A stretch of DNA of 64,000 nucleotides from Streptomyces sp. NBC_01463 (GTDB lineage Bacteria; Actinomycetota; Actinomycetes; Streptomycetales; Streptomycetaceae): positions 3,472,001-3,536,000 of the forward strand of contig CP109468.1 of NCBI GenBank assembly GCA_036227345.1, given 5' to 3'. Below are positions 55,669-63,897 of this stretch, piece after piece. Each line of letters begins with the position of its first letter. The first letter of the stretch is position 1. The notes under the pieces are model-generated. The model made no database searches. It had not been told where the DNA came from and saw nothing but the letters and a program-made list of their open reading frames with translations. Made by a program: the position numbers and the translations under genes.

Positions 55669-57225
55669 GTGAACGACCAGCCCCCACACGCCGGGTACGC
55701 CGGATACGACAGCCACTCCACGGGCAGCTTCGACAGCGACCCGCTCTTCGGCTCCCTCCCCGGCGGCTACGACGGTCCGTACGACACGACGGCGGGCTAC
55801 GACGCCCCCTACGGCAGCGGGCAGGCCGGGTACGCCACCCCGTACGACACGACCCAGTGGGACACCGGCGCGCACCACACGGCCGACTACGGCCACCCCG
55901 CCGACTACACGGCCTACGCCGCGCAGCCCCAGCAGCACCCCCCGTACGGCTACGACGCCGCCCCGCAGTACGACACCGGCGCGACCTGGCTGCCGACCGA
56001 CGGCTACGCCCCGACGATCCCCGCCCAGGCCGGCACCCCGGACTCCTCGGGCCAGTGGGACACCACCACCTGGTACCCGAACGGCCAGTGGGCAAGCACC
56101 GACACGGCGGGATACGACACCGGCGCGTACGACGCGACCGCCTGGAACACCGGCGCCACGCCCGAGCACGAACAGCAAAGCGTGCAAACCGCGACAGCCC
56201 CGGGCGAAGCCGAACAAACGGCCCAGCATCCGTACGAGACGCATGAAGCGCACGAGACGTACGCGGCCTACGGGACGTACGAACCGCAGGCCTCCTTCGA
56301 TCCGTACGAGTCCTACGCCCCCGAGGCCGCTCCCACCCCCGAAGACGCCCCCGAGGCGGAGGCCGAGGCGGACGACCACGCTCAGGCCCACGACAGCGCG
56401 GCCCCGGACCCGGATCCCGTCCCGGGCGACCGCCACCGCACCGCGGCCCGCCCGGTCACCCGCGGCGGTGGCGGCAGCCGCAGCCGGCGGCGCTCCCCCG
56501 CGAAGCGTTCCGCGCTCCTCACCGTCGCCGTTCCCTCCGCCTGCGTGATGAGCGTGGCGGGGATCGCCGCGGCCTCCGTCGGCGGAATGGGCGGTGGCGA
56601 GGAGAAGAAGCAGGACGACACGATGTCCATGGCGGCCGCCGACCCCGGCACGGTCAAGCCGGTCGCGGCCAACAACAAGCTGGACACCCAGCTCGCCAAC
56701 CTCAGCGCGGACGCGGAGAACTTCGCCGACCGCGCGAGCCGCACCCAGGAGCGCATCGACCTGAAGGAGCGGCAGGCCGCCGAGAAGAAGAAGCGCGAGG
56801 CCGAGGCCGCCCGCAAGGAGGCGCTGCGTCCCAAGTACGTGATGCCGGTCAAGCAGCACGGCCTCAGCGCGTACTTCGGCCAGGCGGGCGTCAACTGGAT
56901 GTCGGTGCACACGGGCATCGACTTCCCCGTGCAGTACGGCACTCCGGTGATGGCCGCGACCGACGGCACCGTGCGCACGCAGTTCAACACCGCCTACGGG
57001 AACATGGCCATCGTCACCATGGCCGACGGCACCGAGACCTGGTACTGCCACCTCAGCAGCACCCGGATCCGCTCGGGCTCCGTCAAGGCCGGGGACGTCA
57101 TCGCGTACTCCGGCGACTCGGGCAACTCGACCGGCCCGCACATGCACTTCGAGGTGCGGCCCGGTGGCGGCGCGGCCATCGACCCGCTGCCCTGGCTCCG
57201 CAGCCACAACGTCGACCCGACCTGA
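55669..57225 (+). CDS. M23-family peptidoglycan endopeptidase with Tyr/Asp/Gly-rich N-terminus
   Basis: 518 aa. Residues 1-245 are a low-complexity, acidic, Tyr-rich segment with repeats of GYDxPYDTT type; a basic stretch and a membrane helix follow (LLTVAVPSACVMSVAGIAAA, about 285-305), then a coiled coil (about 345-390) and an LytM/M23 domain with metal and catalytic residues in HTGIDFPVQYG, YCHLSS and PHMHFEV. This orientation puts the enzyme outside and the Tyr-rich tail inside. A TTG three bases earlier is an alternative start. It cuts peptide cross-links of the wall. Confidence 0.9.
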   Translation: MNDQPPHAGYAGYDSHSTGSFDSDPLFGSLPGGYDGPYDTTAGYDAPYGSGQAGYATPYDTTQWDTGAHHTADYGHPADYTAYAAQPQQHPPYGYDAAPQYDTGATWLPTDGYAPTIPAQAGTPDSSGQWDTTTWYPNGQWASTDTAGYDTGAYDATAWNTGATPEHEQQSVQTATAPGEAEQTAQHPYETHEAHETYAAYGTYEPQASFDPYESYAPEAAPTPEDAPEAEAEADDHAQAHDSAAPDPDPVPGDRHRTAARPVTRGGGGSRSRRRSPAKRSALLTVAVPSACVMSVAGIAAASVGGMGGGEEKKQDDTMSMAAADPGTVKPVAANNKLDTQLANLSADAENFADRASRTQERIDLKERQAAEKKKREAEAARKEALRPKYVMPVKQHGLSAYFGQAGVNWMSVHTGIDFPVQYGTPVMAATDGTVRTQFNTAYGNMAIVTMADGTETWYCHLSSTRIRSGSVKAGDVIAYSGDSGNSTGPHMHFEVRPGGGAAIDPLPWLRSHNVDPT

Positions 57226-57315
57226 GACCGGCCGGCCCAGGCCCCGCCCGAACCGGCCGGAGCACGACAGCGGCCGGAGGACGGGGCCCGGAGCGCGGAG
57301 CGCCCCGGGCGCGCG

Positions 57316-59754
57316 CTACAGCTTCTCGACCGGTGCGTACCGCAGCAGCAGCTTCTTCGGGCGTTCGTCCCCGAAGTCGACCGTGGCCTTCGCCTGGTCC
57401 CCGATGCCCTCGACCGCCGTCACCGTGCCCAGACCGAACTGGTCGTGGGTGACCCGGTCGCCCGCCACCAGCGTGATCGTCGGCTTGTCCGAGGTCCGCC
57501 GGGTCGCGAAGCCCGAGGGGCCGGAGCGGGCGCGGGACGCGGAGAGCGACGAGGTGATGCCGGACGTCGGTCCCGCCGGGGCCGCCATCGGGCCCTTGCG
57601 CTTCCACTCCAGGTGCTGGTCCGGGATCTCCTCCAGGAACCGCGACGGCGGGTTGTACGAGGGCTGGCCCCAGGCACTGCGCATCGCCGCGCGGGTGAGG
57701 TAGAGCCGCTCGCGGGCGCGCGTGATGCCGACGTACGCCAGCCGGCGCTCCTCCTCCAGCTCCTTGACCTGGCCCAGCGCCCGCATGTGCGGGAAGACGC
57801 CGTCCTCCATGCCGGTCAGGAAGACGACCGGGAATTCGAGGCCCTTCGCGGTGTGCAGCGTCATCAGCGTGACGACGCCGGAGCCGTCCTCGTCCTCGTC
57901 GGGGATCTGGTCGGCGTCGGCGACGAGCGCGACCTTCTCCAGGAACTCGGCGAGCGTGCCCGCGCCCTCCTCCTCCGCCCGCTCCTGCTCGAACTCGAGG
58001 GCGACGGACGCGAGCTCCTGGAGGTTCTCGATGCGGGTCTCGTCCTGCGGGTCGGTGGACGCCTGGAGTTCGGCGAGGTAGCCGGTCCGCTCCATGACGG
58101 CCTCCACCACGACCGCCGGTCCGGCGCCGGACTCCACGATCGTGCGGAGCTCCTCCATCAGGGTGTTGAACCGCCGCACCGCGTTCGACGAGCGGGCCGC
58201 CATGCCGTACGCCTCGTCGACCCGGCGCAGTGCCTGCGGGAAGGAGATCTTCTCGCGCATCGACAGGGCGTCGATCATCGCCTCGGCCCGGTCGCCGATG
58301 CCGCGCTTGGGCACGTTGAGGATGCGGCGCAGGGGGACGGTGTCCTCGGGGTTGGACAGGACCCGGAGGTAGGCCAGGACGTCCCTGACCTCCTTGCGCT
58401 CGTAGAAGCGCACTCCGCCGACGACCTTGTAGGGCAGGCCGACGCGGATGAAGATCTCCTCGAAGACACGGGACTGGGCGTTCGTCCGGTAGAAGACGGC
58501 GACGTCTCCCGCCTTCGCGTCCCCGGCGTCCGTGAGCCGGTCGATCTCGTCCGCGACGAACTGCGCCTCGTCGTGCTCGGTGTCCGCGACGTAGCCGGTG
58601 ATGCGGGCGCCGCTGCCGGCGTTGGTCCAGAGGTTCTTCGGGCGGCGGCTCTCGTTGCGCTCGATGACCGCGTTGGCCGCCGACAGGATCGTCTGCGTGG
58701 AGCGGTAGTTCTGCTCCAGCAAGATGGTGGTCGCGTCCGGGTAGTCCTCCTCGAACTGGAGGATGTTGCGGATGGTCGCGCCGCGGAAGGCGTAGATCGA
58801 CTGGTCCGCGTCACCCACGACGCACAGCTCGCCCGGGGCGTCGGCCTCGCCGGACGGGCCGACCAGCTCCCGTACGAGCGTGTACTGGGCGTGGTTGGTG
58901 TCCTGGTACTCGTCGACCAGGACGTGCCGGAAGCGGCGGCGGTAGTGCTCGGCGACATCGGGGAACGCCTGGAGCAGGTGCACCGTCGTCATGATGATGT
59001 CGTCGAAGTCCAGGGCGTTGGCCTCGCGCAGCCGGGCCTGGTAGAGCGCGTAGGCCTGGGCGAGCGTCTTCTCGAAGCCGTCCGTCGCCTGTCCGGCGAA
59101 GGTCTCCTCGTCGATCAGCTCGTTCTTGAGGTTCGACACCTTGGCCGTGAAGGACTTGGGCGGGAAGCGCTTCGGGTCGAGGTCGAGATCGCGGCAGACC
59201 AGGGCCATGAGGCGCTTGGAGTCGGCGGCGTCGTAGATCGAGAACGACGAGGTGAAGCCGAGCCGCTTGGACTCGCGGCGCAGGATCCGCACGCACGCGC
59301 TGTGGAAGGTCATCACCCACATGGCGTTGGCCCGCGGGCCGACGAGCTGCTCGACGCGCTCCTTCATCTCGCCCGCGGCCTTGTTGGTGAAGGTGATCGC
59401 CAGGATCTGGCCGGGGTGTACCCCGCGCTCGGCCAGCAGGTGGGCGATGCGGTGGGTCAGCACCCGGGTCTTGCCCGAGCCGGCCCCGGCGACGATGAGC
59501 AGCGGGGACCCGGCGTGCACGACGGCGGCGCGCTGCTCGGTGTTCAGCCCGTCGAGCAGCGCGGCGGCGTCGATGACCGGGCGGTGTGCCCCGTCGCGGT
59601 AGTACGCCTCGCGGGGCGGCGGGGGGCCGTCGAACACGCCCGCGAAGAGGTCCTCCGGCACCGCTTCGGGTGCGGAGTCCTCGGGGGGCGGCGGGGGCCC
59701 TTCCTCCGTGTGCTGGAGGCCGGTCAGGAAGCTGTCGTCAAAGAGGCTGCTCAT
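57316..59754 (-). CDS. pcrA: ATP-dependent DNA helicase PcrA/UvrD1
   Basis: 812-aa superfamily 1A 3'-5' helicase. Motif I AGAGSGKTRVLTHR, II VDEYQDTN, III VVGDADQSIYAFRGA, IV LEQNYRST, V TLMTLHTAKGLEFPVVFLTG (region), VI YVGITRARERLYLT. The C-terminal 60 residues (VAGDRVTHDQFGLGTVTAVE) form the Tudor-like domain that binds RNA polymerase in PcrA/UvrD. The first 60 residues are an acidic Pro-rich tail. It acts in nucleotide-excision repair and clearance of stalled polymerase. A PafBC-type promoter lies directly upstream. Confidence 0.96.
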   Translation of the reverse strand: MSSLFDDSFLTGLQHTEEGPPPPPEDSAPEAVPEDLFAGVFDGPPPPREAYYRDGAHRPVIDAAALLDGLNTEQRAAVVHAGSPLLIVAGAGSGKTRVLTHRIAHLLAERGVHPGQILAITFTNKAAGEMKERVEQLVGPRANAMWVMTFHSACVRILRRESKRLGFTSSFSIYDAADSKRLMALVCRDLDLDPKRFPPKSFTAKVSNLKNELIDEETFAGQATDGFEKTLAQAYALYQARLREANALDFDDIIMTTVHLLQAFPDVAEHYRRRFRHVLVDEYQDTNHAQYTLVRELVGPSGEADAPGELCVVGDADQSIYAFRGATIRNILQFEEDYPDATTILLEQNYRSTQTILSAANAVIERNESRRPKNLWTNAGSGARITGYVADTEHDEAQFVADEIDRLTDAGDAKAGDVAVFYRTNAQSRVFEEIFIRVGLPYKVVGGVRFYERKEVRDVLAYLRVLSNPEDTVPLRRILNVPKRGIGDRAEAMIDALSMREKISFPQALRRVDEAYGMAARSSNAVRRFNTLMEELRTIVESGAGPAVVVEAVMERTGYLAELQASTDPQDETRIENLQELASVALEFEQERAEEEGAGTLAEFLEKVALVADADQIPDEDEDGSGVVTLMTLHTAKGLEFPVVFLTGMEDGVFPHMRALGQVKELEEERRLAYVGITRARERLYLTRAAMRSAWGQPSYNPPSRFLEEIPDQHLEWKRKGPMAAPAGPTSGITSSLSASRARSGPSGFATRRTSDKPTITLVAGDRVTHDQFGLGTVTAVEGIGDQAKATVDFGDERPKKLLLRYAPVEKL

Positions 59755-59763
59755 CGCCTCCCG

Positions 59764-59786
59764 AGTCTAGGCGTGCGCACTGACAC
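59764..59786 (-). promoter_or_regulatory. PafBC-type promoter of pcrA, one mismatch
   Basis: On the minus strand GTGTCAGTG (59786-59778), 8-base spacer, TAGACT (59769-59764), against TTGTCRGTG-N8-TAnnnT; only the first base differs. The pcrA ATG follows 9 bases after the -10, so the leader is very short or absent even though GGGAGG sits between them. Confidence 0.65.
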
Positions 59787-60019
59787 TCCGGGCCCGAGTG
59801 ACGAACAGCGCACCCGCGGCCGGGCACGCAGAGCGAGTGCCCGACCGCGCCGGGTGGACGGTCCCCCGGCCCCACCTGCCCCGCGACACCCCGCGACGCC
59901 AAGGTCACGAAAATGTATCGGGCATATCGAACATCAACCTTCACAGGGACACCATGAGTTGGCTAGCGTGCTCGTTCGGGCGGCCCGTACCCCCAGAGGC
60001 GATCCACGCCGAGCGGGCG

Positions 60020-60168
60020 TCCACGCCGAATCCGGGCTGCTCCCGCAGAAGTCCGGAACCGGGGACCCACACGCAACACCGGGGTGAATCGGTCCGCATC
60101 CCCCACCAGGACCGTAGGGCAGCCTTCCGTTCCGCCCGAACCCGACAGCTAACCCGGTAGGCGGTCCA
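60020..60168 (+). ncRNA. c-di-AMP riboswitch (ydaO-yuaA type)
   Basis: The leader of the first NlpC/P60 gene contains the conserved ydaO blocks in order: GCCGAATCC (60025-60033), GGGGACCC (60061-60068), GGGGTGAATC (60081-60090), TAGGGCAGCCTTCCG (60115-60129) and GACAGCTAACC...GTAGGCG (60144-60163). The last block closes the P1 stem with the first, next to the GGAAGGAG ribosome site at 60170-60177. In actinobacteria this class turns off cell-wall hydrolase genes at high c-di-AMP. Ends are approximate. Confidence 0.9.
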
Positions 60169-60186
60169 CGGAAGGAGATGCCGGCC

Positions 60187-61347
60187 TTGGCGTCGCATCG
60201 CAAACCACGCACCCGCGTGCGCACCACCGCCCCGGCCGTCGGGCTCACCTCGGCCGCGCTGGCCTCGGTGACCCTGCTGTCCTCGCAGAGCGCGCTGGCC
60301 GCCCCGGCGCCCAAGCCGAGCATCGAGGACGTGCAGAAGAAGGTCGACGACCTGTACCGGCAGGCGGGTACGGCGACCCAGCAGTACAACCAGGCGAAGG
60401 AGGCGACGACCGGGCAGCGCGCCAAGGTGGACACCCTCCTGGACGACGTCGCCGCGCGCACGGCGAAGCTGAACGAGGCGCGCAGGACGCTCGGCACCTA
60501 TGCCGCGGCCCAGTACCGCGACGGCGCCCTCGCACCGACCGCCACCTTCTTCCTGGCCAACGACCCGCAGTCGTTCTTCGACCAGACGCACCTCATGGAC
60601 CGGATGGGCGAGCGCCAGCAGCAGGCCGTCACGGACTTCCGTACGCAGCAGGCGAAGGCGTCCAAGCAGCGGGCCGAGGCGGTGGCGAGCCTGGAGACGC
60701 TCACCGAGTCGCAGGCGACGCTGCGCACCAGCAAGCAGAACGTGCAGACGAAGCTGACCGAGGCCCGCACACTGCTGTCGAAACTGACCGCCGAGGAGAA
60801 GGCGCGGCTGGCCGAGCTGGAGCGCAAGAAGGAGGCGGAGGCCAAGCGCAAGGCGGCGGAGCTGGCGAAGAAGCAGGCAGCCGCGAAGGCCGAGGCCGAG
60901 CGCAAGGCCGAGGAGGCCGCCAAGGAGGCCGGCAGCGGCACGGGGACGGGCAGCGGAACCGGGACCGGCACAGGTTCGGGTTCGGACGCCGACGCCTCGA
61001 CCAAGGCCGAGAAGGTCCTCGCCTTCGCCCGGGCGCAGATGGGCAAGCCCTACGTCTGGGGAGCGACGGGCCCGTCCTCGTACGACTGCTCGGGGCTCAC
61101 CCAGGCCGCCTGGAAGGCCGCGGGCGTCGACATTCCGCGGACCACCTGGGACCAGGTCAATGTGGGCACCCGGATCGCCACGGAGGATCTGCAACCCGGT
61201 GACCTGGTGTTCTTCTACGACGACATCAGCCACGTCGGCATCTACAAGGGCGACGGCATGATGATCCACGCGCCGAAGCCGGGGGCGAACGTGCGCGAGG
61301 AGTCGATCTACTACATGCCGATCTACGGGAGCGTGCGCCCGGGCTAG
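60187..61347 (+). CDS. NlpC/P60-family peptidoglycan hydrolase (first copy)
   Basis: 386 aa. Signal peptide (residues about 10-35, cleavage near ALA-AP), a long coiled coil (about 40-250, KKVDDLYRQAGTATQQYNQA onward), a Gly/Thr linker, and the NlpC/P60 domain with catalytic YDCSGLTQAAW, SHVGIY (His) and MIHAPKPG. TTG at 60187 is preferred over ATG at 60178: the GGAAGGAG touches that ATG but lies 9 bases from the TTG, and the protein then starts ASHRKPR, like the second copy (AAHRKPK). Controlled by the c-di-AMP riboswitch. Confidence 0.93.
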   Translation: MASHRKPRTRVRTTAPAVGLTSAALASVTLLSSQSALAAPAPKPSIEDVQKKVDDLYRQAGTATQQYNQAKEATTGQRAKVDTLLDDVAARTAKLNEARRTLGTYAAAQYRDGALAPTATFFLANDPQSFFDQTHLMDRMGERQQQAVTDFRTQQAKASKQRAEAVASLETLTESQATLRTSKQNVQTKLTEARTLLSKLTAEEKARLAELERKKEAEAKRKAAELAKKQAAAKAEAERKAEEAAKEAGSGTGTGSGTGTGTGSGSDADASTKAEKVLAFARAQMGKPYVWGATGPSSYDCSGLTQAAWKAAGVDIPRTTWDQVNVGTRIATEDLQPGDLVFFYDDISHVGIYKGDGMMIHAPKPGANVREESIYYMPIYGSVRPG

Positions 61348-61357
61348 GACGGCACCG

Positions 61358-61412
61358 CACACGAAGGGCTGTGGCCCGGACCGCCGGGGTCCGGGCCACA
61401 GCCCTTCGTGTG
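61358..61412. terminator. bidirectional terminator after the first NlpC/P60 gene
   Basis: A perfect 25-bp inverted repeat (61358-61382 with 61388-61412), 5-base loop; the longest perfect stem I found in the window. Between convergent genes. Confidence 0.92.
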
Positions 61413-61425
61413 TCCGTGATCCGGC

Positions 61426-61779
61426 TCAGGTCCAGAGCGTGGCGATGAAGATGTTGACGATCGTCAGTCCGCCGACCGCCGCGAAGAGGCCCTTGTCGAC
61501 CTTCTCCTCGTCGCGCTTGACGTAGACGAGTCCGAGGATCACGACGAGGATCAGCAGCTTGATGCCGATCTTGACGTTGTTCACGGGGTGGTCGTCGGCC
61601 TGGTCGAGCCCGACCAGGGCGATTCCGGTGACGAGCATGGTCAGCGCGCCGTGCAGCATGGCCGGGACGAACCGTGCCGTGCCCGCCCCCATCGCCTTCA
61701 TCTGGGTGAGGAAACCGCCCAGCAGAGAGGCGATCCCGATGATGTGCAGGGCGACGAAGACATCGATGAGTACACGCAT
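61426..61779 (-). CDS. small four-helix membrane protein
   Basis: 117 aa with four hydrophobic helices covering nearly the whole chain (LIDVFVALHIIGIASLLGGF, MLHGALTMLVTGIALVGLD, IGIKLLILVVILGLVYV, GLFAAVGGLTIVNIFIATLW). No named family recognised. ATG at 61779 chosen over 61812, with GGAG close upstream. Confidence 0.7.
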   Translation of the reverse strand: MRVLIDVFVALHIIGIASLLGGFLTQMKAMGAGTARFVPAMLHGALTMLVTGIALVGLDQADDHPVNNVKIGIKLLILVVILGLVYVKRDEEKVDKGLFAAVGGLTIVNIFIATLWT

Positions 61780-61975
61780 GGCTCCGGAGCCTAGCCCCGG
61801 CCATATCAGCACTCCGCAGCCAGGTGAGTCTTAGTGACCGCTTGACCGATAAATGCACCAATTGCCTTACTCTGGTGCAATTTTTCTGATCGTCAGGCGA
61901 CAACGCAACGCCAAATTCGGACAATAGGCGCCATTACAACTCTTTCCCGTGTCCCGGGTTTAGCGTCCCTTCCCA

Positions 61976-62077
61976 GGTGACCGGCACACCGCCGATCCGT
62001 ACCCGGACGGCGTTCCCGGTCACCCCGCCGGGTCCGGCGGCGGGCCGCTCCCCCTGTTGGCGGCCCACCGCCGGACC
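61976..62077 (+). other. strongly structured leader of the second NlpC/P60 gene
   Basis: Two hairpins: GGTGACCGG (61976-61984) pairs with 62016-62024, enclosing a smaller stem; and 62031-62048 pairs with 62060-62077 over 17 of 18 bp with an 11-base loop. The second ends 56 bases before the GTG. The ydaO blocks (GACAGCTAACC, GGGGTGAATC) are absent, so this is not the same riboswitch class. It may be an attenuator or an unrecognised control RNA. Confidence 0.55.
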
Positions 62078-62133
62078 GGGCGGGCCCGTCGGTAGGCCCC
62101 GGCGGGCAGTCGAAAGGAAGGACGCCCGCCCTC

Positions 62134-63180
62134 GTGGCAGCGCACCGGAAACCCAAGCAGCGCCCCTACACCGGCTCTGCAGCCCGCACAGCGGCGACGC
62201 TCGCCTTCGCCGGGGCCGCGACCGCCGCCGCGCTGCCGGGATCCGCGCACGCCGATCCGGCGCCGACGACCGCCCAGGTGAGGGCCGAGGTGGACCGGCT
62301 GTACCGGGAGGCGGAGGTCGCCACCGAGCAGTACAACGGCGCGAAGGTGAAGGCGGCCGCCGTCGCCAGGTCCGTGGACGCGCTGCGGGACGAGGCCGCC
62401 CGCAGGACCGAGCGGCTCAACGCCGCACGCGAGGGCCTCGGTTCGTACGCCGCCGCGCAGTACCGCGCGGGAGGCCTCGACCCCGCGCTCCAGCTGGCGC
62501 TCTCCTCCGACCCCGACCAGTACCTCCAGCGCGCCTCGTACGTGGAACGGGCCGGCGAACGGCGGGCCACCGAGGTCCGCACCGTGCAGCGCCAGGTCGC
62601 CGACGTCGCGCAGGTGCGCGCCGAGGCCGCCGGGCAGCTGTCCGAACTCGCCACCCGCCAGGCGGCCCTGAAGAAGCACAAGGCGACGGTCCGCGCCAGA
62701 CTCGCCGAGGCCAGGCGGCTGCTGGCCGGCCTCTCCCCCGCCGAGCGCGCCTCCTACGACGCCTCGGAGAGCGGCCGCGGCGGCGCCCACGCCGACCGCA
62801 GCGCCCCGCGCGGCGCCGACCGGGCGCCCAACGCCCGCGCCGCCGAAGCGGTCGCCTTCGCGTACACCGCGCTCGGCAAGCCGTACGTCTGGGGCGCCAC
62901 CGGCCCCTCCTCGTTCGACTGCTCCGGGCTCACCCAGGCCGCCTGGCGCGCCGCGGGCGTCTCGCTCCCCCGGACCACGTACACCCAGATCAACGCGGGG
63001 CAGCGCGTCCCGCGCTCCGAACTCGCCCCCGGTGACCTGGTGTTCTTCTACTCGGGCATCAGTCACGTCGGCCTGTACATCGGCAACGGCCAGATGATCC
63101 ACGCCCCGCGGCCGGGCGCCCCGGTCCGCATCGCGCCGATCGACCAGATGCCCTTCGCGGGAGCGGCCCGGGTGGCCTGA
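62134..63180 (+). CDS. NlpC/P60-family peptidoglycan hydrolase (second copy)
   Basis: 348 aa, a paralogue of the first copy with the same plan: basic start AAHRKPKQRPYTG, signal segment, coiled coil (VRAEVDRLYREAEVATEQYN onward), and an NlpC/P60 domain with FDCSGLTQAAW, SHVGLY and MIHAPRPG. It lacks the long Lys/Glu helix and Gly/Thr linker of the first copy, using a short Gly/His-rich linker instead. GTG start with AAAGGAAGGA upstream (12-base spacing). Confidence 0.93.
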   Translation: MAAHRKPKQRPYTGSAARTAATLAFAGAATAAALPGSAHADPAPTTAQVRAEVDRLYREAEVATEQYNGAKVKAAAVARSVDALRDEAARRTERLNAAREGLGSYAAAQYRAGGLDPALQLALSSDPDQYLQRASYVERAGERRATEVRTVQRQVADVAQVRAEAAGQLSELATRQAALKKHKATVRARLAEARRLLAGLSPAERASYDASESGRGGAHADRSAPRGADRAPNARAAEAVAFAYTALGKPYVWGATGPSSFDCSGLTQAAWRAAGVSLPRTTYTQINAGQRVPRSELAPGDLVFFYSGISHVGLYIGNGQMIHAPRPGAPVRIAPIDQMPFAGAARVA

Positions 63181-63192
63181 ACGACCCGGGGC

Positions 63193-63897
63193 TCAGACCA
63201 GCCGTCGGGCCGTCGCCCAGCGCGTGAGCTCGTGCCGGTTGGAGAGCTGGAGCTTGCGCAGCACCGCCGAGACGTGCGACTCGACCGTCTTCACCGAGAT
63301 GAACAGCTGCTTGGCGATCTCCTTGTACGCGTAGCCGCGGGCGATCAGCCGCAGCACCTCGCGCTCGCGCTGCGTCAGCCGGTCGAGGTCCTCGTCGACC
63401 GGCGGCGCGTCCGTGGAGGCGAAGGCGTCGAGGACGAAGCCGGCCAGCCGGGGCGAGAACACCGCGTCGCCGTCCTGGACCCGGAAGACCGAGTCGACCA
63501 GGTCGGCGCCGGTGATCGTCTTGGTGACATAGCCGCGGGCGCCGCCGCGGATGACGCCGATGACGTCCTCGGCGGCGTCCGAGACGGACAGTGCGAGGAA
63601 CCGCACCGGGTTCTCGGCCGCGCCCATGAAGGGGGCGCAGCGGCGCAGCACCTCGACGCCGCCGCCGCCCGGGAGGTGCACGTCGAGGAGGACGACCTCG
63701 GGGCGGGTCGCCGTGATCACGGTGACCGCCTGGTCGACGTCGGCCGCCTCGCCGACGACTTCGACCCCGGTCTCCTCGGTGCGGCCGATCTCGGCCTGTA
63801 CGCCGGTGCGGAACATCCGGTGGTCGTCGACGAGCACGACTCGTACCCGGCGCTCCGGGCCCTCGTGGCCCCCGGTCGCCTCAGTGGTCCCGTTCAT
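63193..63897 (-). CDS. LuxR-type two-component response regulator
   Basis: 234 aa. Receiver domain (VRVVLVDDHRMFRTGVQAEI; phospho-Asp in VVLLDVHLPGGGG, about residue 72; conserved Thr/Ser and Lys in LALSVSD and YVTKTI) and a C-terminal LuxR helix-turn-helix (LTQREREVLRLIARGYAYKE, ISVKTVESHVSAVLRKL). Its start overlaps the end of the partner kinase gene by 17 bases. Convergent with the NlpC/P60 gene; target genes unknown. Confidence 0.93.
   Translation of the reverse strand: MNGTTEATGGHEGPERRVRVVLVDDHRMFRTGVQAEIGRTEETGVEVVGEAADVDQAVTVITATRPEVVLLDVHLPGGGGVEVLRRCAPFMGAAENPVRFLALSVSDAAEDVIGVIRGGARGYVTKTITGADLVDSVFRVQDGDAVFSPRLAGFVLDAFASTDAPPVDEDLDRLTQREREVLRLIARGYAYKEIAKQLFISVKTVESHVSAVLRKLQLSNRHELTRWATARRLV

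Noticed and set aside
57445..60087. 880-codon open frame antisense to pcrA
   Set aside because: Same composition artefact; pcrA on the other strand has all helicase motifs.
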